Positions 34,831-44,336 of a stretch of DNA of 64,000 nt are shown in pieces (position 1 is the stretch's first letter; each line of letters begins with the position of its first letter). The stretch is from an uncultured bacterium (lineage in GTDB: Bacteria; Desulfobacterota; Desulfovibrionia; Desulfovibrionales; Desulfovibrionaceae), in contig CAJMLK010000003.1 in the NCBI GenBank assembly GCA_905214305.1, positions 30,675 through 94,674 of the forward strand. The letters run 5' to 3'. The position numbers were made by a program, and so were the translations under genes. The notes under the pieces were generated by a model. That model had not been told where the DNA came from, did no database searches, and was given only the letters and a program-made list of their open reading frames with translations.

Positions 34831-35886
34831 ATGAAGTGTCACATAAAGAATTTGTCCGCTGTTCTGCTGGTTTGTGTATCGTTTTTTGTGGCGGTTGCCG
34901 CACCGTATGCTGCCACGGGCTACACACGGCCTGTTTCTGAAGCCATGCCGACGGCGTCTGGAGGCCCCCTGCCCGCAGGCGTTCGTGAGCCTTGTGCCAC
35001 CGGCCCGGCGGCCCCCCCTGACACATGGTCGGGCGGGCAGCAGGGTGGGCTGTCTGATGTTTTGCCTCAAGGTCTGGATGAAGCCGCCCGTCTGGACCTG
35101 TACTGTCTGCGGGCTTCCTATCCGGAAATTTCCGGCATGGCTGCGGACGAAAACGGATTGTGGCTGCTGATGGACGGCGGTGGACGCGTGCTGTATGCCC
35201 CGCACGTTGAACGCGGCGCGGCCTCTGGCGATGCGGGTTCCGGCAGTGGCGAAAAGGGATGGGCTGTGGATGTGCGCTCCAGCATGGCGGACGTGTACCC
35301 GCTGGAGCCTGAGCGGCCGGACACCCCTTACGGTGTTTCGCCGGGACGGCGGCGCTCCTATGATCTTTTGGGGGCTTTGTATGGAAACGACGCTTCCCGT
35401 GTGGGCAGGCAGGTGCGTCAGGCCACGCTGCTCGGTCAGGCCCTGCGCCTTTCCGCTCCGGCAGCCCGCGCGCTGGGCCGGGCTGATGCTCGTCTTGCCG
35501 TTGCCGTACGTAACGAGCCGCATCTAAAGGATTACTTGAAGGTTGACGGAGGGTTTGTGTGGCGGCGCATTGCAGGTGAAACACGGCTTAGCCCACACGC
35601 ATACGGCATTGCGGTGGACGTGAGCGCGCGTCTGGCCCCTTACTGGCGCTGGAGCAAGCTGCGTCCGCATCCCATGCAGCGCGGGTATCCTTCCGTCATT
35701 GTCGATGCTCTGGAGCATGAAGGATTTATCTGGGGCGGAAAATGGCATGAATATGACATCATGCATTTTGAATACCGGCCGGAGATCATCTGCAAGGCCC
35801 GCATGCTGCAGGCGCGGCGCGGACAGGGAAGCGCGGGAGAGGGCGCGGGCCATGCCGCTGATGCAGCGCCTGCCCCTGCATACTGA
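34831..35886 (+). CDS. exported M15-type peptidase (D-Ala-D-Ala carboxypeptidase-like)
   Basis: A 351-aa protein with a signal peptide (MKCHIKNLSAVLLVCVSFFV, cleavage near AAPYAATG). The zinc-site pattern of family M15 is visible in the C-terminal half: LSPHAYGIAVDVS (His and Asp ligands) and KWHEYDIMHFEYRPE (His ligand and general base), preceded by FIWGGKW. It should trim peptidoglycan peptides in the periplasm. Residues 30-75 are a Pro/Gly-rich low-complexity stretch. Divergent from mtaB with 59 bases between starts. Confidence 0.82.
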   Translation: MKCHIKNLSAVLLVCVSFFVAVAAPYAATGYTRPVSEAMPTASGGPLPAGVREPCATGPAAPPDTWSGGQQGGLSDVLPQGLDEAARLDLYCLRASYPEISGMAADENGLWLLMDGGGRVLYAPHVERGAASGDAGSGSGEKGWAVDVRSSMADVYPLEPERPDTPYGVSPGRRRSYDLLGALYGNDASRVGRQVRQATLLGQALRLSAPAARALGRADARLAVAVRNEPHLKDYLKVDGGFVWRRIAGETRLSPHAYGIAVDVSARLAPYWRWSKLRPHPMQRGYPSVIVDALEHEGFIWGGKWHEYDIMHFEYRPEIICKARMLQARRGQGSAGEGAGHAADAAPAPAY

Positions 35887-35895
35887 TTTCGCCTG

Positions 35896-36798
35896 TCATT
35901 CCCTGCTTTTGTCAGTGGTGAGCAGCAGAACAGCCCCGAGCACCAGCGCCCCGCCAAACCAGCCCAGCGGGGTGAAGTTTTCGTCCCAGAACAGCCAGAC
36001 CCATAACGTGCCGAGAACGGGTTCCAGATGGCAGGTCACGGCAGCCCGTACCAGGCTGATGCGTTTCAGCCCCATGCCGTAACAGAAATAGGCAAGATAG
36101 CACGTCAGAAAACCGAGGATGAAAAGCCAGCCCCATATCTGCGGGCTGTGGCTCAGGTGGATCGGCTCAAAGAGTCCCAGCGACACAATGCCGCCGATGA
36201 GCATATAGCCGTAGATGGCAGCGGTGGAGTACCGTGTCTGCCACCAGCGGTAGAAAGGGTAGTGCGTGGCATAGCTGAAACCCGCCAGCAGGCCGCAGGC
36301 GATGCCGAGCACGGATGTTTCGCCCGGTATGCTGCCGCCGGTAAAACATACCAGGGTTGTGCCGCACAGTGCGATGCCGATAGCCAGGGTTTTGCGTCTG
36401 GTGATGTGTTCGCCAAACAGCAGGCGCGAAAAAAAGGCTACCCATACGGGCGCGGTGTACAGAAGCACCACGGCTGTGGCCCCGCCACTGAGCTTGATGG
36501 ACATCTGCATGGCGGCAAAAAAGACGCCCGTGCCCCAGAGGCCGAAGAGCATGAAGGTCAGGGCGTCCCGGATTTTGACGCGCAAGGAGCGGGTGATGGC
36601 CGCGTGTATCAGAAAGCAGATGCATCCGATGGCCGCCCGCCAGAAGGCGGTTTCCAGCGGTTGAACGCCGCCGGCAATGCAGAATTTGGAAGAAACGCCG
36701 AGCAAAGACCAGAAAAAGGCCGCAAACAGAATCCACATATATCCGCTGGATCCAGTGTTATCTTGCAGCGTCATGCTGTTCTGGCCGACGTTTTTCAT
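35896..36798 (-). CDS. EamA/DMT-superfamily transporter
   Basis: A 300-aa inner-membrane protein with ten predicted helices in two EamA repeats (one ending near GIALCGTTLVC, the other carrying CHLEPVLGTLWVWLFWDE). Such carriers export amino acids or metabolites; substrate unknown. AGGAG six bases upstream of ATG 36798 gives the start; an earlier ATG at 36831 is possible. Convergent with the M15 peptidase, separated by nine bases. Confidence 0.88.
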   Translation of the reverse strand: MKNVGQNSMTLQDNTGSSGYMWILFAAFFWSLLGVSSKFCIAGGVQPLETAFWRAAIGCICFLIHAAITRSLRVKIRDALTFMLFGLWGTGVFFAAMQMSIKLSGGATAVVLLYTAPVWVAFFSRLLFGEHITRRKTLAIGIALCGTTLVCFTGGSIPGETSVLGIACGLLAGFSYATHYPFYRWWQTRYSTAAIYGYMLIGGIVSLGLFEPIHLSHSPQIWGWLFILGFLTCYLAYFCYGMGLKRISLVRAAVTCHLEPVLGTLWVWLFWDENFTPLGWFGGALVLGAVLLLTTDKSRE

Positions 36799-36942
36799 CT
36801 CCTGCTCCTTGCTGGCGCTTTTGCCATGCATTTTTATCCCGCCATCCGGCAGTGCAACGCTCTGCTGCGGCATTGCAAATGCTGCCATGTATCTGACGCC
36901 GTGCACCTGCCACCGTCCACCTGCCGCCGGGGGCTTTTGCCT

Positions 36943-37728
36943 TTATGCAGCACGCGGCATGTGCGGCAGGCCAAGAGCCTGCAAGACAAGGCCAGCCACT
37001 TGCGTCTGCGCGTCCGGCATGGACAGCCCATCCCAGGCACGGCCCATAAGCCAGAGAGGCACGCGGCGCGTGGCCCCTGTATTGTCGTTGTGCCCGTGTT
37101 CTTCATCCATGCCGTGATCGCTGGTTACCAGCGCGGAATAGCCCTGCTTTTCCCATATGGGCAGCCAGCGGGCCAGCAGGCCGTCCGCATGACGGGCGGC
37201 GTCACGGTAGGCACGGCTTTCGGCCCCGTGGCAGTGCCCCGCATGGTCAATACCCATCGAATGCACAAGCAGAAGGTCAGGGGTGAAGCTTTGGCACAGG
37301 CATGCGGCATCACGAAAAAGTTCGTCATCCGGGTAGGCGTCATTGCTGTAAAACAAACCATGCGCAATGGGCATGCCGGGTGCATGGGTCAGGCGGTCGC
37401 GGGCCGCATCAAACGGCGCGACATTGCACAGTTCGCTCATCCAGTGGTAGGCCGCCGCCGCCGTGACAAGTCCCGCATCCCGCGCCTGTGCGCAGATGGT
37501 GGGGGCGGGGCACAGGCGGGCGTCGTCGTTATGTACGATGCCGCTTTGCGCCGGGGGAATGCCACAAAGCAGTGTGGCATAGGCAGGACGCGAAAGCGGC
37601 GGCAGAGGGGACACAAGTTCGGTATACCGGGCGAGGTTTGCCTCTTCCAGCGCCTGCGGATAGGACAGGCAGCGTCGGGCTGTGGCGGCGGTGAGTCCGT
37701 CCAGAAGCACAAAGACCACGCGCGCCAT
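36943..37728 (-). CDS. alkaline-phosphatase-superfamily phosphoesterase
   Basis: A 261-aa protein of the type I phosphodiesterase/nucleotide pyrophosphatase group. Metal and nucleophile sites appear in order: VFVLLDGLT (Asp), LSRPAYATLLCG (nucleophile Ser/Thr region), VHSMGIDHAGHCHG (Asp-His), TSDHGMDEEHGHND (Asp-His and His). No signal peptide, so cytoplasmic. Its ATG overlaps the deacetylase stop by one base, so the pair is co-translated; together they may edit a phosphoester-bearing glycan precursor (inference). Confidence 0.85.
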   Translation of the reverse strand: MARVVFVLLDGLTAATARRCLSYPQALEEANLARYTELVSPLPPLSRPAYATLLCGIPPAQSGIVHNDDARLCPAPTICAQARDAGLVTAAAAYHWMSELCNVAPFDAARDRLTHAPGMPIAHGLFYSNDAYPDDELFRDAACLCQSFTPDLLLVHSMGIDHAGHCHGAESRAYRDAARHADGLLARWLPIWEKQGYSALVTSDHGMDEEHGHNDNTGATRRVPLWLMGRAWDGLSMPDAQTQVAGLVLQALGLPHMPRAA

Positions 37729-38744
37729 TACCAGTCTCCTTTGCCTGCGGGGCGCTGCCCAAAGTGCAGGGAGGGAGCCATCTCGCGCAACTGCGCCGCA
37801 GTAAGGCCCATGACATTGTAGTTTTCACGCAACCATTGAAGATAGTTGAATGTCTTTTGATGAAGAGCATCCGCCGCCGCCTGATCTGGTATGTTGGGCG
37901 AGCCGCCGGGCAGCATTTCTGAAGAATGCCAGAACAGGCTCAAGACTCTGCCGCCGCGCCGCACAAGAAGCCTGGTGGCCGCGCGCATGACGGCAGGGCT
38001 GTGCCATACTGGATTGGGGCTCAAGGCTCCCCAGAAATGAAAGGAATCCACAAGGGCCTTGCGGCGGGTCAGCCCGTACCAGAGGCGGGCCAGCGGCGGT
38101 AACAGCGCAACCTGGGTCACGGGAGATTCCAGCAGGCCAGGGCAATCTTCCGGCCAGTATGGTTCTGTAGGCGCCAGAAAATGATCCGGCCCACCGGAAA
38201 AGACGCGCAGCGGGCAGACGGAGCTGTCAAATGTGATGCCTTCTTCAGCCAGCAGCGGGCGCACGCTGGCCTTGAGGTCCCAGCGGCCCATGCGAAAACT
38301 CGTGAGGGGCGCGCCCTGAAAGTCGCGTCCGGCGTCCAGCAGGGTGCGCAGGCGGCGGCGCAGCAGTTGCCGTGGCATTTTGTCCGTACGTACTGGCGGG
38401 CCATCCTTTTGCGAGCTGTCGTCACTGTCTTCACCGTCCGTCAGCGGGGGGGTGCTCCAGTGGTGCAGGTGGGCCGCGATTTCGGCCCGGCAGTGGTCAC
38501 GCATCCAGGACAGATGCGGTCTTGCATCCGGGCTGGAAAAAACGGTGTGCGCGCAAAAAAGCGTGAGGGGAAAACCGAGATCGTGTGTCAGCGGGGCCAG
38601 ACGCGGCAGCAGGGCGACATTGCGCACGCCGCAGCCACGTGCGGCATAGTTGCCGGAAAACAGGCCCTCTTCTTCCACATCAAGACTGACAATGACGTAA
38701 AGGTCGTGCCCGGTATCGGGGTGTGCGGCTGGCATGTTGGTCAT
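37728..38744 (-). CDS. polysaccharide-deacetylase-like protein
   Basis: A 338-aa protein with the NodB-like order of motifs: VIVSLDVEEEG (catalytic base and metal Asp), EIAAHLHHWSTPP (metal His pair), TSFRMGRWD, and LSLFWHSSEMLPGG near the end. It is therefore a likely carbohydrate deacetylase or a relative that has lost activity. The start is uncertain among ATG 38744 and 38735; no clear ribosome site. Stop codon overlaps the phosphoesterase ATG by one base. Confidence 0.75.
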   Translation of the reverse strand: MTNMPAAHPDTGHDLYVIVSLDVEEEGLFSGNYAARGCGVRNVALLPRLAPLTHDLGFPLTLFCAHTVFSSPDARPHLSWMRDHCRAEIAAHLHHWSTPPLTDGEDSDDSSQKDGPPVRTDKMPRQLLRRRLRTLLDAGRDFQGAPLTSFRMGRWDLKASVRPLLAEEGITFDSSVCPLRVFSGGPDHFLAPTEPYWPEDCPGLLESPVTQVALLPPLARLWYGLTRRKALVDSFHFWGALSPNPVWHSPAVMRAATRLLVRRGGRVLSLFWHSSEMLPGGSPNIPDQAAADALHQKTFNYLQWLRENYNVMGLTAAQLREMAPSLHFGQRPAGKGDW

Positions 38745-39218
38745 CGGGCCATAGTAAGCGCAAGCGCGACGCAAGGCAATGTGTCACCATGCTGATTTGC
38801 TGCTGTGACAGCTTGGTGTGTATTGCAGAACCTTGCAGCGATCTGCCATGCACAGCTGCGCTGGCAGTGGCCGGTACGGATTGACCGGCACAGACCGTGG
38901 GGCAGGAGCAGGTGCGGACCGACTTGCATGGGCCTGCATGGGCTTGCACGGCCTGAAGGCATGGCAGGTTCGGGGCAGGAGGGCGGCATTTGGCCCGCAA
39001 CCTTCAGCTTGGGAAGCTGTGGCATGCCGAGGGCGGGCAGCGGGCAGAGCCGTGCGGGCCTGTTGCGGGGATGTCCATAAGGTGCGCTCTTGCAAATGGC
39101 GTTGGAATGCATAAGATTGACCAGCCGTTCATGGGGGCGGCGCAGTTCGTTCCCTTTGCGCCCGCCTGCCGCGAAGGGGCGGGTTTGTCCGCCATTCCGG
39201 CCACTATTAAGGAGAATC
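38745..39218. other. divergent intergenic region
   Basis: 474 bases between the deacetylase and the GT4 gene. It contains repeated CTGCATGGGC/CTTGCA words around 38930-38955 and no open frame I would support. AAGGAG at its right edge is the ribosome site of the GT4 gene. Confidence 0.5.
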
Positions 39219-40316
39219 ATGTCCACACCGTTGCGTGTTCTTTTTCTGATGGAGGATCTTTGCTACGGCGGCACACAGCGCCAGACTCTGGAACTGGCCC
39301 GCCGCCTGAACAGGCAAAAATTCGCGCCGGTCATGCTTACCCTGACCGGACCCACAGACCTGGACGCAGCCGCCCGCGAGGCAGGCATAGAACTGCACCA
39401 TCTGGGTAGCGGACGCCGCGTGTCGCCCGTTTTTTTTCTGCAGCTGGCTGCAACCCTGCGCAGACTCAAGCCCGGCATCATTGTGCCCTGCACGGCCCTG
39501 CCCAATATCTGGGGCCGTATCTGGGGCCGCGCCCTGCGTTTGTGGCGCGGGGCGGGCACAGGCCCGCTGGTGGTCGGCACTTGCCGCGGAGGCGGTGGCC
39601 CGGCCCGGCAGCATGAAAAGTGGCTTTGGCGGCTTGCTGATCATATGGTTTGCAACTCTGAAGCATTGCAAAATATTTTATTGGGTTTCGGCGTGCCGCA
39701 GGCACGGCTCAGCTATATCCCCAACGGTGTGGACACCAGCTTTTTTTCGCTTTCAGACCCTGCACCGTCGCTTCGGGAACCGCTTATCCTTTGTGTGGCC
39801 CGTCTGGCCGGAGACAAGGATCATCTGACGTTGCTGCGGGCCTTTGAGCTGGTACTGCAGTCTCATCCCACAGCCCGTTTGCGTCTTGTGGGTGACGGGC
39901 CGGAGGAGGCTGCACTCAGGCAGTGGGCCGCGGCGCATGCGGCGGGCAGCCGTGTGGATTTTGTTCCGGGTGGTCTTGATATGCGTGAGCATTACGCGGC
40001 AGCGCGTGTTTTTGCCCTGTCGTCCGTGCGTGAAGGACAACCTAATGTTATCCTTGAGGCTATGGCCTGCGGGCTGCCCGTGGCCGCCACTGCCGTTGGG
40101 GGCATCCCCCGTCTTGTGGAACAGGAGGTCAGCGGGCTGCTTTCGCCTGCGGCAGATGCGGAAAGCCTGGCGCGCCACTGCTGCCGCCTTCTTGACGACA
40201 GTGCTTTATGCGATGGCATGGGGCTGGCGGGGCGGCGACGGGTTGAACAGGATTTTTCCTTTACGGCCATGGTGGACGCTCACGAAAAAATTTTCAGCAG
40301 CCTGAAGCCCGCGTAG
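39219..40316 (+). CDS. family 4 glycosyltransferase
   Basis: A 365-aa GT-B enzyme. N-terminal acceptor domain starts RVLFLMEDLCYGGTQRQTLEL (GG-T motif); the donor domain has LILCVARLAGDKDHLTLLRA, LRLVGDGPEEAAL and the E-x7-E motif SSVREGQPNVILEAMACGLPV. It transfers a sugar from a nucleotide donor to an envelope glycan. AAGGAG six bases before the ATG. First plus-strand gene of the envelope cluster. Confidence 0.92.
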   Translation: MSTPLRVLFLMEDLCYGGTQRQTLELARRLNRQKFAPVMLTLTGPTDLDAAAREAGIELHHLGSGRRVSPVFFLQLAATLRRLKPGIIVPCTALPNIWGRIWGRALRLWRGAGTGPLVVGTCRGGGGPARQHEKWLWRLADHMVCNSEALQNILLGFGVPQARLSYIPNGVDTSFFSLSDPAPSLREPLILCVARLAGDKDHLTLLRAFELVLQSHPTARLRLVGDGPEEAALRQWAAAHAAGSRVDFVPGGLDMREHYAAARVFALSSVREGQPNVILEAMACGLPVAATAVGGIPRLVEQEVSGLLSPAADAESLARHCCRLLDDSALCDGMGLAGRRRVEQDFSFTAMVDAHEKIFSSLKPA

Positions 40317-40642
40317 CAGCATATTTCTACTTTGCGGATGTATCTCCCAAAGTTTTACGGCGTTCACTACGACGCTCAACAGCGCGGATAAACTGCGTTT
40401 ACGCCTTTATGGGGAGCACTGGCCCGTGCCATGGCCCCGGCAGGTGTACCTGGGCACTGCAATGTCCCCTTGCCGGGGCATTGGTGGGCAATGGCAAAGC
40501 GCGCACATTGCGCTTTCAGGCAAGCCACGTGTTGCCTGCCTTTTGGAAGAGCGTCGGAAAAAAACGGCTCCTTGCGAGCCGGAGGCTGCCCGAAAAGCAG
40601 ATGGTCTTTTTGCGGCTGCACGCCAATACAGGAATACAGTCT
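40317..40642. other. intergenic region with long-range inverted repeat
   Basis: 326 bases between GT4 and the hypothetical membrane gene. ATGGCCCCGGCA at 40431-40442 pairs with TGCCGGGGCAT at 40471-40481, a possible terminator of the GT4 gene without a T run. Nothing else is recognised. Confidence 0.45.
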
Positions 40643-41314
40643 ATGTGGAACAGTGAAAATATATGGAAACGATACAAAGCATTGTCTGAAGAGGGAATTG
40701 ACGGCCGGACGTACACCGTGTCGGCGGATAGCAATGAGGAGCATCCGCTGATCGCCAAAAAGCTGCCCGTGGGGGGCGCAGTCTCGCACCGGCCCGCTGT
40801 GGGGCTGCGGTTTGGCGGGCTGCTGATCTGCGCTTTGCTGCTTGGCGCCGGAGGCCCGGCAGCAGTTCATGCCCAGGATATGCCGCCGTCAACGGCAATA
40901 GGCACTGATACCAGTGGAGACAGCGGGAAATCTTCAACGCAGGAGCAGTCAGAAGCCCTGCCGCCGGAACTCGCGGCAGGCCCTGTGGAAGTGAAGGAAC
41001 TGTGGACAGGTTCGCTCTATTCATCCACCTACAGGGTGGGGGTGTGCTTTTCCGCCGATGGCAGCGTGCGCGGTGTGGTGCATTTGCGCCTGTACAACGG
41101 TAAGGTAGACGTGTACCACATTGTGGGCAGCGTCCGGAATAATGAGATAGAGGCGCGCCACTCTTCAGGTCATACTTTTAAAGGGCGACTGGTTTCGGCA
41201 AATAGGGTGGAAGGCGTCATCAAGCTGAAAAGCGGCATGAAGGTTCAACTTGAAGGAACCCGCACCCATGATGTTTCCCTTGCCCCAGAAAACTGCGCAC
41301 CGCTGCCGCAATAG
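40643..41314 (+). CDS. hypothetical membrane-anchored or exported protein
   Basis: A 223-aa protein of no family I recognise. About 50 charged N-terminal residues precede a single hydrophobic segment (LRFGGLLICALLLGAGGPAA, then VHAQ), which looks like an internal anchor or a late signal sequence. The C-terminal ~100 residues are beta-rich (TGSLYSSTYRVGVCFSADGS, HTFKGRLVSANRVEGVIKL) and should be periplasmic. AGGA lies nine bases before ATG 40643. It is placed between two glycosyltransferase genes. Confidence 0.6.
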   Translation: MWNSENIWKRYKALSEEGIDGRTYTVSADSNEEHPLIAKKLPVGGAVSHRPAVGLRFGGLLICALLLGAGGPAAVHAQDMPPSTAIGTDTSGDSGKSSTQEQSEALPPELAAGPVEVKELWTGSLYSSTYRVGVCFSADGSVRGVVHLRLYNGKVDVYHIVGSVRNNEIEARHSSGHTFKGRLVSANRVEGVIKLKSGMKVQLEGTRTHDVSLAPENCAPLPQ

Positions 41315-41363
41315 GCGTCGGCAGGGCGCGCGCGGTCTGTGAGGCTCGGGGCCGACTGTCCAT

Positions 41364-41560
41364 GGCATTTTTGTATTGAGAATATCCATTCCCAATGCTC
41401 TCAGGACGCCTGCTTCGGCGCGCAACAGCGCAAATAGATAGCTCTGCTGTCTTCATCCGCAACTTGCTTTGTTGTAACGGCTGAAGCTGCGTTTACCCCT
41501 CTGCGGCGGGCGCCTGCTCACGCATCCGCCTGAGCAGTTTCAAAGTGAAATTGCTCTAAC
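41364..41560 (-). repeat. dispersed repeat family 1, minus-orientation copy with internal deletion
   Basis: Read on the minus strand: left end GTTAGAGCAATTTCACTTTG, GGATGCGTGAGCAGGCGCCC, CAGCCGTTACAACAAAGC, then a jump of about 110 bases relative to 31884-32200 to GAAGACAGCAGAGCTAT, GCAGGCGTCCTGAGAGC and the end palindrome. The whole 197 bases sit between two genes and contain no frame. Confidence 0.72.
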
Positions 41561-41574
41561 GTGAAGGAGAATTT

Positions 41575-42753
41575 ATGTTCTGGCTCTGGTTTGCGCTGGC
41601 GGCGTTCAAATGCCTGCTGCTCTACGTTCTGGCCCGGACGGGGCAGGCCTTGCCGCGCCGGACGCGGCTGGACGAGGCGGCCAACCGTGCATTGCCCGAT
41701 GACCGCTGGCCCGTGGTCGGCATGATCGTGCCCATGGCCGGTACTGACAAGCGCATGTCCGCTGCTGTGCGCAGCCTGCTCCTTCAGAACTATCCCCATT
41801 ACTTGCCCGTGCTGGTCACTGCCACTGACGATGAGCCCGCAGCGGACCTTGTGCGGCAAATCCAGCGGGACTACCCCCACACACGTCATGTGGTGTCCGG
41901 TCAGGCCCGCAACTGCGGCCAGAAAAACCACAACAGTCTGTGCGGTGTGGCCGCAATCAAGAACAAGGCCGATGTCTTTGTCTTTTGCGACAGCACCCAC
42001 ATGGCCCGGCCGGATTTCATGCGGCATCTGGTGGGTCCTCTTGCCACTGGCGAGGCTGAATTTTCCACCGGCTATCATGTGGTGAACCCCGGTGACCATC
42101 GCCCCGTGACCCTGGCATATGCCCTGTGCGTTCTGCTCATGCGCCTTTTGCAGGCCGTTTCGTCCTTCACCCAGCTTTGGGGCGGGGCCATGGCCATGAC
42201 CCGCGAAGCGTTCGGCAGATATGCCGTGGAAGACTTGTGGGCGCGCAACGTGGTGGACGACTGTTCGCTTTCGGCGCGTTTGCAAAAGCTGGGAGTTTCG
42301 GTACGCCTTTGTCCCGGCGCGCTTCTGCATACCGAGGCGGGCAGGCATGAGCGTCATGTCTGGCGTGCCTGGATGGATCGGCAAGTGCTTTTCCTCAAGT
42401 TTTGCATGCCCATGCAGTGGGTATTGCTGGGCTTTATGGGCATTGTCATGGCCGTGCCGCCTCTGACTGCCGTTTTTATCCTTCTTGGGGGGCTGCTGCA
42501 CCTGAGCAGCGGGCCGGCGGTGCTGCTGGCGCTTCTGTGGGTAGCCCTTCTGGCGGTGATTCTGCACCTGTGGCGGGGGTTGCTGCGGCACTCCATTTCA
42601 TTTGTCCGCTGGTTCTTGAGCTTCTTTGACGCGGTTGCCATGTTTGCTCTGGTCTACATTCGCAGTCTGCCTGCCCGGAGTATTGTGTGGCACGGTTTGC
42701 GCTATGTGGTGGGGCGGGGTGGCACTGTGCGGCGGGTAGAAAGGCTTTTTTAG
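41575..42753 (+). CDS. membrane glycosyltransferase, GT2/GT21-like
   Basis: A 392-aa processive-type GT-A enzyme. An N-terminal helix is followed by VVGMIVPMAGTDKRM, the metal site VFCDSTHMARPDF, the acceptor/base motif VVDDCSLSARLQKLGV and a (Q/R)xxRW-like RAWMDRQ; three or four hydrophobic helices fill residues 275-365. The pattern is closest to ceramide glucosyltransferase/HpnI-like enzymes that glycosylate lipids at the inner membrane. AAGGAG precedes the ATG. Confidence 0.85.
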   Translation: MFWLWFALAAFKCLLLYVLARTGQALPRRTRLDEAANRALPDDRWPVVGMIVPMAGTDKRMSAAVRSLLLQNYPHYLPVLVTATDDEPAADLVRQIQRDYPHTRHVVSGQARNCGQKNHNSLCGVAAIKNKADVFVFCDSTHMARPDFMRHLVGPLATGEAEFSTGYHVVNPGDHRPVTLAYALCVLLMRLLQAVSSFTQLWGGAMAMTREAFGRYAVEDLWARNVVDDCSLSARLQKLGVSVRLCPGALLHTEAGRHERHVWRAWMDRQVLFLKFCMPMQWVLLGFMGIVMAVPPLTAVFILLGGLLHLSSGPAVLLALLWVALLAVILHLWRGLLRHSISFVRWFLSFFDAVAMFALVYIRSLPARSIVWHGLRYVVGRGGTVRRVERLF

Positions 42754-42906
42754 GCTGCCCCCCGGTCTGGCGGCAGGGTCTTCCTCTCTTTGGGCGCATG
42801 GCGCAAGAGACGGCCGGGCGCGCAGGCATGCTGCCAACGCCGGAGCCGCGCAGGCCTGTGTAGCTGCGTCGGCCCCGGCCGCAGGCGTGCTATTGCGAAT
42901 ATGTCT

Positions 42907-42936
42907 TTGACATACGCTCATTTCGACCTATATAAT
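42907..42936 (+). promoter_or_regulatory. consensus sigma-70 promoter for the permease/ABC-GT/hldE/glk operon
   Basis: TTGACA at 42907-42912, spacer of 18, TATAAT at 42931-42936: both hexamers match the consensus fully. The permease ATG follows 143 bases later, leaving a leader of about 135 bases. The remaining parts of the 325-base gap are featureless. Confidence 0.85.
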
Positions 42937-43078
42937 AATTCGCCCGTTTTTGGGTAAAGGATTGGCGCACTCCCGGCACGGGCCGCAGACGCTCCAGTCC
43001 GCATGAGGCGATGTCGGCGCGGTGTATCAAGACCTGTCCGGCGCTACAGTTCAGAGATATTTTTACAATGGTTTTGCC

Positions 43079-44269
43079 ATGATTGCCATGTCCGACCTTT
43101 TTCGCGTCAGCCTGCGTCAGGTTGTACGCCAGCGCGGCTTCGGGGTGATATTGTCCATCGCCCTGGGCATCACGGCCTTTATTGTTCTGGCCGTGCTCGG
43201 GCGTGAGATACGCTATAAAGTCGGGCAAGATATGGTGCTTATGGGCGGGGTTAACGTTATCCGTGTGTATATGGATGACGCCCAGTATCCCGGCCAGCCC
43301 ATGCGCGGATTTTACCCTGAAACTGTAGAATCCCTGAGTCATCTGCCCGGGGTGTACATGGTGAGCCAGAATATTCGCGAAGGAAAAAGCTTTCCCTTGC
43401 GCGGTGCTGGCGAACGCACACTCAACGTGGGTTTTATCGGCGTTGACCAGTATTTTTCAGACGTATTCTCTCTGAATCTGGTTGCCGGACGACTCATGGA
43501 CGCTGACGACGTGACCGGCCACAAGCGTGTGTGCGTGCTCGGCCGTGAAGCCGCGCAGGACCTGTACGGAGACGCCCCCTCGGCTGTGGGCAAGCTGCTT
43601 TTCTTGCAGCAGGATGTTTTTGAAGTGGTGGGCGTAGTCAGCGGCGTTATGCTCGGCAGCTGGTCACAGGGCGGCTTTTTGCCCTATACCACCATGATCG
43701 ACCGTAACTGGGCGGGCGACAAGGTGACGCGCCTTTTTGTGCGCGCCATCGGCTGGCAGGACGTGCCGCCTCTGGTCAAGAGAATTCCTGAGGTTGTGCG
43801 CGAGTTCCAGTCCGCGCCCTACCTTGTGGTGCACACGCAGGATGACCAGCTGGCGCGGATTCAGGATACCTTTCTCTGGGTCGAAGTGCTGCTTTGGCTC
43901 GGCATCGCCGCGTCACTCATGCTCGGCGGTTTCGGCATCTGGTACGGCACGTTTGCCGCAGTGCGCGCCCGCACCCGCGAGGTGGGCCTGAAGAAAGCCA
44001 TGGGCGGTTCCGATACGGACATTCTGGCCCAGTTTCTTGCCGAGGCTTTGTGCAAGTCTGTGGCTGGCGGTGTTTTGGGTATTGCCGTGGGCATTGCGCT
44101 GGTTGAAGGCGGCTCCTGGTCGCTGGGCACGGGTATTTCGTATTCCCTGCTTTTGGCCAGCAGCCTGGGCAGCATTGTTTTTTCCGCAGTTATCGGCGTT
44201 GCCGGGGGCCTGTATCCGGCCATCCAGGCCAGTCGCATGGACGTGGTCACGGCTTTGCGCTTTGAGTAA
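43079..44269 (+). CDS. MacB/LolC-like ABC transporter permease
   Basis: A 396-aa FtsX-fold permease: one helix near residues 20-40 (ILSIALGITAFIVLAVLG), a ~230-residue periplasmic MacB_PCD domain, then three C-terminal helices with the cytoplasmic signature RARTREVGLKKAMGGSDTDIL. Such permeases move lipoproteins, peptides or other hydrophobic substrates out of the inner membrane, powered by the ATPase encoded next. Start chosen at ATG 43079; 43088 is equally possible, neither has a strong ribosome site. Confidence 0.88.
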   Translation: MIAMSDLFRVSLRQVVRQRGFGVILSIALGITAFIVLAVLGREIRYKVGQDMVLMGGVNVIRVYMDDAQYPGQPMRGFYPETVESLSHLPGVYMVSQNIREGKSFPLRGAGERTLNVGFIGVDQYFSDVFSLNLVAGRLMDADDVTGHKRVCVLGREAAQDLYGDAPSAVGKLLFLQQDVFEVVGVVSGVMLGSWSQGGFLPYTTMIDRNWAGDKVTRLFVRAIGWQDVPPLVKRIPEVVREFQSAPYLVVHTQDDQLARIQDTFLWVEVLLWLGIAASLMLGGFGIWYGTFAAVRARTREVGLKKAMGGSDTDILAQFLAEALCKSVAGGVLGIAVGIALVEGGSWSLGTGISYSLLLASSLGSIVFSAVIGVAGGLYPAIQASRMDVVTALRFE

Positions 44270-44336
44270 AAATAGCTGGCGGCCCGGACCAGACCGCTCA
44301 GGCGGTGTCCCGGGCCGTTTATGGACAGGGTGATTC

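Noticed and set aside
38925..38960. CTGCATGGGC-type word repetition that could be a CRISPR or tandem array
   Set aside because: The words are short and irregular, with no constant repeat and spacer lengths; no CRISPR array is present in the window.
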